64,000 bases of DNA from positions 434,001 to 498,000 of the forward strand of contig NC_026504.1 in NCBI RefSeq assembly GCF_000182925.2, in the 5' to 3' direction. Shown here in pieces: positions 12,348-21,287 of this stretch (its first letter is position 1; each line of letters opens with the position of its first letter). The position numbers and the translations under genes are program-made. The DNA comes from Neurospora crassa OR74A (Eukaryota; Ascomycota; Sordariomycetes; Sordariales; Sordariaceae). A model generated the notes under the pieces. That model did no database searches. It saw nothing but the letters and a program-made list of their open reading frames with translations, and had not been told where the DNA came from.

Positions 12348-14937
12348 AATTAATTTCAAATATATTACTATTAATATAACTTACTATTCTTCTTATTTTA
12401 TTGTTGGAACCCCCTAGCGAAATGCTTACTCTTCGACTAAGTTTTATAATTAAAGTTAATTCCAAACTTCGTTTTAATTTTAGTGTATTGAAGGACTTGA
12501 ATATCTAGCTGTATATTACTAAAGAAATAAATTAAATATTAGTTTAATATTAATTCGAAATTAATTATAAATTAATATCTTACCTATCTATATATAGTAT
12601 TAAATTAATGAAACGAATACTCTAACTATAAAACTATTAGTATAAAATCTTAATAATATTAGTATTAGAACTTATTACTTCCTAATAGTCTAAAGGTATT
12701 TCTAAATACATTGGGTTAAGGTTAGTTCGAATAGTTAGAATTAATTTATATCGTACCTAATTTTAGATTTAAATTCTCTTATTCTCTAAGGAAAATAAAT
12801 TATTAATTAGTTTCTAATTTATTAAATATAAATTAAGAATTAATTTAGAATTAATTAAGTACTTACCTTAAAGCTAATTGTATATAATAATATAATCGTT
12901 CAATAAATAATAATTTAGTAGATTTATTATTTACCGCTTTAATACTTTATTATTTCGAATTAACCTCTTAATACCACACTCAAAATATATATAATATAAA
13001 TGAATATTATATTTAACGTAGTATAATTAATTGCGGCCGTACTAATTAAAATTAGAAAAGTAATTACTGAAAGTTAGAATTTATTAAATATTAATCCTAA
13101 ATTTATTTTAAAAAGGTTTAGAATATATTACTAACTATTACTTTATAATCTTAGTTAATCGTAATACTATAGAGTCCCTCCCTATAAAGATCAGCCTACT
13201 TAATTTCGTAGCTATATTGCTTTTGAAAAATTTTAAAAACAACTTCGAATGTATAGCGATATATAATTGGAGTGTCCGAGTTTATTAAGATTTTTACTAG
13301 AGGAACTACTATTAATTTTTAATTAATTTAGAAATAATTTCTAATTAATTGGAAATCAATTTAATATACTTCATTGAATTAATTTAATATATATAGCCTA
13401 AATAATTTTACAATTATCTTTCCTAGAAAGATGCTTGTAATTTATATTTAACTTAAAGGATTTAAATAAACCTTTCTTAAAGAATTTAATTTACTCCCGG
13501 AAAAAGCAGATAATAATAAAGTTCTTTCTATTATTAAAGAAGTATTGGATATACTTTTAATATATTAGTAATTAATTATATATACTTTTAAAATTAATTT
13601 AAAATAGGTTTAGAATTAATTTTAAATTATTTAAACTTACTCGATCTAGGTTATTCTTATAACGAACTTACTACTAGTAAGCAACTACAATATTCGAAGA
13701 ACTAAGTAGTTAATAAATTACTCAATGCTTCTTAATAAGAAATTGAATTTAAGCAATATTATTACAATTGGTATAAACCTAATTAAGGGTTATTTTATTC
13801 TATTCGGCGAAATATTCTTAAAAAAATAAATTGCAAATTAGGCTAGCTATAAAATAGAATTAATTATTAATATATTCCAAATTAATTCTATATTAATTTC
13901 GAATATATTCGAAATAGATTTTCTACTTACTCTATATAATATTTAAATTATTAATATAATTAAGAAGATACAAAATCTCTTCTCGGATTTTCTCTAGCAA
14001 TTTAAATAATAGAGGGCGAAGGTAATAATAGAGGCTATAAAAAGTAAGAAGGATATAAAGTACTATAGTTTAATTAATAGGAATATAATAATTCTAAGAA
14101 ATTGTATATTTATTAAAGTATACTATATTTCCTTAACCTTAGGGGTAGTCAATTCCTAAAATAAGAATTAATTTAAAATTAATTTTAAATATATTTATAA
14201 TCAATTTATAATAGATTCTTACTACATCGCTTTCGACGTTACTTATTAGAAGACTACTCGCTACAACTTTCCCTCTCAATTACTTTATAATAATTATTTA
14301 CTCTCTTAAAAATAGGTTTTATTAATACTTAAGAAGAATAAAACTTCGAAGGGATATAACAATTCTAATAACTTTAATTACTACTTCGCCAATTTACACA
14401 CTTCAAGCAATAAACTAATTAGCCATCTTACCGCCCCTATTAGTAAATTAATTAGAAATTAATTTAAAAATAATTTATAAATAATTTAAAACCTTTTACT
14501 TACAACAAAACTATACTATACCAAACGATAATTACTATTTAATATAAAACACCCTTTTATATACTAATCTTTAATTATAATTAAAGTATAATTAAATAAA
14601 AAATAAAAATTAATAAATATATTTATAACTAATTTTAAATTATTTATAGATTAATTATTAATTAATTAATAATAAATTGGAAATATTTTACGAAATTGCT
14701 TAGCTACTAATAGGGCTATTATTCCGAGCTATTTGAATCTAAAATCCTATTTCAATTGCTCTTTTATTAATTGTATAACTATTACCTTCTTTATATAAAT
14801 CCTAAATTCGTTAATCGAAATATTAGTAATATTAAAGTCCAATATAAATTAAGGTAAAACAATAGTATATAATACCTACTAAGAAGATAGAGCTAGTGGT
14901 CTTTCTACTTCCTAATTGCTTAAAGCAATATTAAAGC

Positions 14938-15495
14938 TATTTTAAATAGATTAGAAATTAATTATAAATAGATTTCAAATTAATTAACAAAGTTTAAATT
15001 TATATCTTTAAATAACTTTTCAACCAGACTAGGTATTAAAGTCTCTATATTAATTACATACCCAACTCCAATAATAAATATCTCTAGATATTCTAAAAGG
15101 AATAAGATATAAATTAACTATTCTACTTTAACCGCTTATTTAGTACTCTTCCTATTAAATAATATCCGATATAGTCCAACATTATTAATCTATTTTTTAT
15201 TTAATTAGCACTAATTTTAAATTAATTTTAAATTAATTAAGGATTAATATTTAATAAATTATATATTACTTATAGGGCTATCGATAGTAGGGACTAAGTA
15301 TAGTATAGTATCTTCAATAATAATATTGAAGTTACTAGATTCTTTTATAATAGAATCGAGTAGGGATTTATCTTTAATAAGAGTATCCCTATTATAATTC
15401 TATTTAATAGTAGGTTGAAATTGGGTAATAGGGTGAGATTTAGAACTCTTTATAAATTTATTCTCCTTAGTAGAGATAAAAGAAGCACGAGGATC
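14938..15495 (-). pseudogene. Broken multi-exon gene relic
   Basis: Reading the minus strand from 15,495 gives 75 codons with a single TAG, the kind of stop RIP makes from CAG or TGG. It includes DTLIKDKSLLDSIIKESSNF and TILYLVPTIDSP. An intron-like element follows (15,269 down to 15,211, donor GTAATA, acceptor TTAG). A second stretch of about 74 codons has four convertible stops and includes LIYILFLLEYLEIFIIGVGY. A further GT..TAG element lies at about 14,989-14,938. The phase across the first junction does not match, so an indel or another splice site is implied. Family unknown. Confidence 0.35.
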
Positions 15496-15659
15496 GAAAA
15501 TAGAAAATATTATAAAAATTGAATTGGAAATCGATTTTTAATTAATTAAAAATCAATTTTAGATTGCAGCTTAATTTATATTCTTAGTAAAATTTAGGAA
15601 AAATTTTTAAAGGGAAGAAAAAAAAAAAAAAAATCAGGATTTGAAGTTTTTAAATATTC

Positions 15660-15759
15660 NNNNNNNNNNNNNNNNNNNNNNNNNNNNNNNNNNNNNNNNN
15701 NNNNNNNNNNNNNNNNNNNNNNNNNNNNNNNNNNNNNNNNNNNNNNNNNNNNNNNNNNN
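15660..15759. other. Assembly gap, 100 N
   Basis: Exactly 100 N; the true size is unknown. Confidence 0.98.
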
Positions 15760-16483
15760 TTATCTTTATATTTATACTTTATTTACCTTTCTTTTATTTA
15801 CTATACCTCCCTTTACTATATATTAGAATTCTAATAATTATTAATTCTACTACAATAGTAATAATAATTATAAATTAGTAGGTTTTCCTCTATTCGAAGA
15901 AGATAAAGTAAGTACTAATTTATATTAATTTAGGATTAAATTCAAATTAATTACTAACGAGTCCTACAATTGGAGAATTTAATTGTATATTATAGTAAAG
16001 TATATTATCGAACTCTAATTAGTAATAGTATTCTTTATTTATAAATAGTAATTAATTTTAAATTTATTTCTAATTTATTAGAAATACATTATTAATTTAT
16101 TTAAATTCAATTCTCTAACCGCCCTAATCTTTTGACTTATTATAAACAATATTGGAATTATAAAGGAGAATGCTATAATAAAATAATTAGCTATATAAAT
16201 TTAAGAATATAGTAAATATATTTTAACCGTTCGAGTATTAATTAGATAGCTAAGAATAACAATTTATATTCGATCCTTAATTTAATTTAAATTAATTTAG
16301 AATTAATTAAGTATATATCTAGTATTCTATATTAACCTAATTAAATATTATAAAGCCTTTCTCAATAGAAAAACGATACCTTCTACCTTGAAAGATAGAT
16401 AGAAGTAAAGGGAGAAGAGTAAAAGAGAAATAGAAGAAGAGAAGAGGAGGAATAAATATAATTTACCCTTAAATACTTAGAAA

Positions 16484-17640
16484 TTAATTAAAGATTAATC
16501 CTAAATTAATATTGGAATAGTATTAAATAATTTATATTTAAATAATAAAAAGTATTCTCCTTCTCCTGTACCTAAAAATATAAAAAGGCTTCCTCCTACT
16601 AGTGAGTTACAAATTAATTAAAAATTAATTTTATATTAATTCCAAACTAATTTTATTCTAATACCTAAATGTCTTTAAAAATAAGTTAAAGATCTTCCTT
16701 CTCCTATTCCCCAAAAGAGAAAGAAGCTTCCTTCTCCTATTCCCTAAAAAAGAAGGAGGTTTCCTTCTCCTATTCCCTAGAAGAGAAAGAAGGTCTCTTC
16801 CGTTAGTTAGTTATAAATTAATTAAAAATTAATTTCTTACTAATTATAAATTAATCGGAATAGTATTAAATAATTTGTATTTAAACGATAAAGAGTATTC
16901 CTCTTCTCCTATATTTAAAAACCGGAAAAAGTTTCCTTCTCCTATTCCTTAAAAGAGAAAGAAACTTCCTTTTCCTATTCCCTAAAAGAGAAAGAAGGTC
17001 TCTCTTGCTAATTAATTACAAATTAATTAAAAATTAATTTCTTATTAATTATAAATTAATCGGAATAGTATTAAATAATTCGTATTTAAATAATAAAGAG
17101 TATTCCCCTTCTCCCGTGCTTAAAAATTAGAAAAAGCTTCCTTCTCCCGTTCCCTAAAAGAGAAAGAGGCTTCTTTCTCCTATTCCTTAAAAAAGAAAGA
17201 GGCTTCCTTCTCCTATTCTCTAGAAGAAAAAGAAAGTCTCTTCCGCTAATTAATTATAAATTAATTAAGAATTAATTTCTTACTAATTATAAATTAATTG
17301 GAATGGTATTAAATAATTTGCACTTNNNNNNNNNNNNNNNNNNNNNNNNNNNNNNNNNNNNNNNNNNNNNNNNNNNNNNNNNNNNNNNNNNNNNNNNNNN
17401 NNNNNNNNNNNNNNNNNNNNNNNNNAATTAATTTCTTACTAATTATAAATTAATTGGAATGGTATTAAATAATTTGCACTTAGGCGATAAAGAGTATTCC
17501 CCTTCTCTTGTACTTAAGAATTGGAAAAAGTTTTTTTCTCCTATTCTCTAAAAGAGAAAGAAGCTTCCTTCCGCTAATTAATTATAAATTAATTAGAAAT
17601 TACTTTTTTATTAATTTTATATTAATTTTATTTTAGTACT
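16484..17640. repeat. Tandem array, about 205-bp unit with 33-bp sub-repeat
   Basis: Four to five copies of a unit made of an AT-rich part (ttataaattaattaaaaatt and following) and a part built from a 33-bp motif, cttccttctcctattcccta plus aaagagaaagaag. Anchored on the AT-rich part, copies begin at 16,607, 16,811, 17,016, 17,254 and 17,582. Spacings are 204, 205 and 238 bp, the last being 205 plus one extra 33-bp motif; the next interval contains a gap. All three plus frames of the motif are repetitive, one reading LPSPIPQKRKK if a TAA is taken as mutated CAA. Confidence 0.85.
17326..17425. other. Assembly gap, 100 N, inside the array
   Basis: The gap falls within the 205-bp array and the sequence resumes in the same repeat, so copy number is probably under-represented. 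Confidence 0.98.
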
Positions 17641-18137
17641 TAAATGTTATATTTACTAAGATTTACCTCTACGTTCTTAGAAACTAATTAAAAATTAACC
17701 TTAATTTGCTATTGGACTAATATTAAATGATTTATCTTTAAATAATAAAGAACATTCCCCTTCTCTTATACTTAAGAATATAAAAAAGCTTCCTTCTGCT
17801 AGTAAATTATAAATTAATTAAAAATTAATTTTATATTTATTAAAGACTAATTTTTCTAAATAGTACCCAAACGCCTCTTAAATAAAAATCTATACCTAGA
17901 ATATAAGAAGATAGTTGAAGATACTTACAATAAATAGCTATAATTTAAAGTTTATATTTCTAAATCTCCTATTAAGTAAGAAATTATATTAATTTTAAAT
18001 TATTTATTAATAAGTCTTAATATAAATAATAATATTTCTCTCTCTAGCGAAATTCATTATAATTAATTATAAACCGATACTAATATCCCCTCTTCTTAAT
18101 TTCTTACTACCTAAAAAGAGGCTACTCCGAAAGAAGC

Positions 18138-19165
18138 TATATTAATTTACAATTAATTCTAAACTAATATTAACGTTTCCTCTTTTTAATTTCTTATTGT
18201 TTAAAAAGAAGCTACTCCGGAAGAAGCTATATTAATTTACGACTAATCCTAGACCAATACTAATATTCCCTTTTCTTAATTTCCTATTACCTAAAAAGAG
18301 ACTACTCCGGAAGAAGTTATATTAATCTACAACTAGTCTTAAACTAATACTAACGTTCCCTCTTTTAAATTTTCGGCTACTCTAAAAGAGGCTACTCTAG
18401 AAAAAATTATATTAATCTACGATTAATCTTAGACTAATACTAATATTCCCTCTTCTAAATTTTTAGCTACTCTAAAAGAGGCTATTCTAAAAGAAGCTAT
18501 ATTAATTTATAATTAGTTTTAAATTAATACTAATATTTCTTTTAAATTTTCGGCTACTCTAAAAGAGGCTACTCTAAAAGAAGCTACTCCGGAAAAGGCT
18601 ACTCCGGAAGAGGCTACTTTAGAAGAAGCTATATTAATTTACAACTAATCCTAAATTAATATTAACGTTCCTTCTTTTCAATTTCTTACTGCCTAAGAAG
18701 AGGCTATTCTAAAAGAGGTTATTTAGGAAGAGGCTACTTAGAAAGAGGCTATTCCGGAAGAGGCTATATTAATTTACAATTAATTATAGACTAATATTAA
18801 TTTTCCCTCTTTTTAACTTCCTACCGCTTAGGAAAAAGCTACTCCGGAAGAGGCTACTCCGGAAGAAGCTGCTCTAGAAGAGGCTGTTCCGGAAGAGGCT
18901 ACTTAGAAAGAGGCTACTCTAAAAGAGGCTATATTAATCTACGATTAGTTATAGATTAATATTAATATTCCCTCTTCTTAATTTCCTATTGCCTAAGAAG
19001 AGGCTACTCCGAAAGAGGCTACTCCGGAAAAAGCTACTTAGGAAGAGGCTACTTAGAAAGAGGCTACTCCGGAAGAGGTTATATTAATTTACAACTAATT
19101 ATAGACCGATATTAATATTCCCTCTTCTCAATTTCCTATTGCCTAGGAAGAGGCTACTATATCGA
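18138..19165. repeat. Tandem array, 90-bp unit plus n x 15 bp
   Basis: Anchored on tatattaat, copies begin at 18,138, 18,228, 18,318, 18,408, 18,498, 18,630, 18,765, 18,930 and 19,080. Spacings are 90, 90, 90, 90, 132, 135, 165 and 150 bp, almost all equal to 90 plus a multiple of 15. The extra length comes from a 15-bp motif, gaagaggctactccg, encoding EEATP in one plus frame. All spacings are multiples of three, as expected if the array once encoded a repeat protein of 30-residue units with a 5-residue expandable segment. Stops in that frame are mostly TAA and TAG, which RIP can generate. Confidence 0.85.
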
Positions 19166-20440
19166 TCTATCCTATCTGTAAATTAACTTATAAAAGAATA
19201 TTGAAAGTAAGAGAATGGTAGAAGGCTTTTTTTTGTAAAGTATAGATTTGAATTTAGTTTGGAATTTATATAATTTATTAATAATTATATTATAAATTAA
19301 TTTTGGAATAATTAAAAACTTATTTTAAATTTATTAAGAATGTAATTTTAAGTTTTTCTAGTATTTAATAGTTTTTAGCAATTTATATTTATAAAGAAAG
19401 TTGTTAATATATAAAGTAGAAGAAATATATTTTAATTATTTTTTATAATATTTATATATTATATTATAATTGAAATATAATAAAAGGAAAGTTTATATTT
19501 GTTTAAAGACTTTGAAAAATATATAATATATTAAAAATATATTATATATTAATTTAATTTTACTTTATGATTTTACTTTCTTATAATTATTATTAATATT
19601 ATATTCTATAAACTATAAATAATTTAAAACTGTAAAACTATATAAAGTAATATTTTCTAAGAAGTTTTTTTAAATGTATTTATAAAAAAATATAAGTAAG
19701 GAGTAAAGTTATATATTAGTAATAAAGTATTATATATAAAATTGAATTTAAGTTTTCTTCTTTTTAATACTTGTATTCGCTTACTATTTACAAATATATT
19801 TATAATATATTTATAATATATTTGAAATTATATTAAATTAGCTATAACTGAAAAATATAATAAAATATTCATTTTATCTCTTCTTAATATATTAAAAATT
19901 AATTTTTATTAAAGGTATATTAATTAAATTACTTAACTTTTTTCTATATAAATATAAGTAGTATAATAGTTAATTAGACTATAAAATAAATAAGATACTC
20001 TTTTGGGGTTTAATTAACTAACTTTCCTTATAAATAAAGATAATATAATAATTAAGTAAAGTAAGGTATAAATTAAATACTTTCTTTAAATTATATATAT
20101 TTATATAAATATAAAATAATACTTAAATAATATATTAAATAGTAAATCTAGATATATAAAATATTCAAAGCGTTATATAATACTTGGAACTAATATAAAG
20201 TAACTTAAATAAAAAGTAAGTGAAAATAAAAAAGAAAAGTCTTTCTATAGAAACTTTCGAATAATTTCTAATTATTCTTTATATAATCCAATTTATATAT
20301 TATAATAAGTTCTTTTATAATATTTTGGATATTTTTAATAGAAAAAAAGTAAATAAGAAAGTAATATAATTAATTAATAGATATTTATAGCTATAAAATA
20401 ATAAAAGTCTAAATTTCTTATAAAAAAGGAAAAAAAAAGA

Positions 20441-20511
20441 AACTACGACGTAAATCGAACCCATAACCTCAACACCAACAGCTAGCATATTAACCGCTAT
20501 ACTACACTTAT
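20441..20511 (-). tRNA. tRNA-like sequence, decayed
   Basis: On the minus strand this 71-nt segment has an A-box-like tagtatagcgg, matching the D-arm region of eukaryotic tRNA-Asp, and a B-box-like gggttcgatt at the right spacing. An anticodon stem (ctagc against gttga, with wobbles and one mismatch) encloses a 7-nt loop. The acceptor arms do not pair and position 33 is not T, so the identity cannot be read and the copy is probably inactive. It could be a RIP-damaged tRNA gene or the head of a tRNA-derived SINE. It is less AT-rich than its surroundings. Confidence 0.5.
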
Positions 20512-20686
20512 TAGAAAATATCATTATCCATTTTACTTATATACCCTTCTTACACTACTAACCCTTCTAAATTCTCTTTACCTCTTATCTCTTCAAAATC
20601 TTATCCTTATCTTTTACTACTACCCTTATCTTACTACTTATTTCTATTTACTTAATTAATTTATTTACTATATAGAAATATTATAT

Positions 20687-21045
20687 ATTAATATATTAAT
20701 AATATATTTTTAATATATTGAACCTTATACTAATTAGAGTATAATTATAAAATGTAATAAAAGTTAAAAAATTGGTATAATATATTAATAATATATTTTT
20801 AATATATTGAACCTTATACTAATTAGAATATAACTATAAAATGTAATAAAAGTGAAAAAAATTGGTATAATATATTAATAATACATTTATAATATATTAA
20901 ACCTTATACTAATTAGAATATAATTATAAAATGTAATAAAAGTCAAAAATCCATTATAATATATTAACAATATATTATTAATATATTTAATCTAATACGA
21001 ATTGGAGTATAATTATAAAATATAATAAAAGTTGAAAATCTATTA
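20687..21045. repeat. 90-bp tandem repeat, four copies
   Basis: Copies begin near 20,687, 20,777, 20,867 and 20,956. The unit includes ccttatactaattagaatat and aaaatgtaataaaag. Divergence rises in the last copy. The array lies just inside the right boundary of the AT-rich block. Confidence 0.85.
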
Positions 21046-21238
21046 TATATATATTCCTAATTAATTAATAATCAATTTGTTCTGTACTATATTTTAGATA
21101 CTATTTTAACCTTAGATTACTTCTATGAATATCCACCAATAAGAAAATTCAAAAAATATATAATACGAAAATTTATTGTTAAGGTATCCGGCTTCGGCTG
21201 AGTTTTTTCTACAGTGTGGGGCAGTACCCTTGTTGTGG

Positions 21239-21287
21239 TCTTGGCGTTCCGATTGAGGGCCGAGGTCGAGGGCATGTGTGAGGTGAG
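21239..21287 (-). repeat. Right copy of 49-bp inverted repeat flanking the AT-rich block
   Basis: Reverse complement of 6,379-6,427 with one mismatch. It lies about 70 bp outside the point where AT-rich sequence ends. Further outward are direct-orientation copies of cttggcgag (21,300) and gatttgtgtggt (21,331-21,342), which also occur left of the left copy (6,361 and 6,346-6,357) in the opposite order. Confidence 0.9.

Larger units (their letters stand above)
6525..21170. other. AT-rich RIP-degraded block
   Basis: Base composition switches abruptly at about 6,525 and back at about 21,170. About 6,525-9,060 and 19,200-21,170 are extremely AT-rich and nearly structureless. The middle, about 9,240-19,200, is less extreme and retains arrays, intron-like elements and broken reading frames. 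Across 18,121-18,240 I count 2 CpA+TpG against 8 ApC+GpT dinucleotides, the depletion RIP produces. No intact gene is present. The state is consistent with constitutive heterochromatin derived from duplicated or mobile DNA. Its length is far below that of a Neurospora-type regional centromere. Confidence 0.9.

Noticed and set aside
10547-15826. Open frames running through the N gaps
   Set aside because: They are open only because N is translated as X; they are not evidence of coding.
18138-21045. CRISPR-like arrays
   Set aside because: The repeats are contiguous tandem units without unique spacers, in a eukaryote.
6525-21170. Centromere
   Set aside because: AT-rich and RIPped, but only about 15 kb, far smaller than regional centromeres of RIP-active sordariomycetes, although the gaps leave its true length open.
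6379-21287. Starship-type giant element
   Set aside because: No tyrosine-recombinase captain gene is recognisable, and Starships do not have terminal inverted repeats of this kind as a rule.
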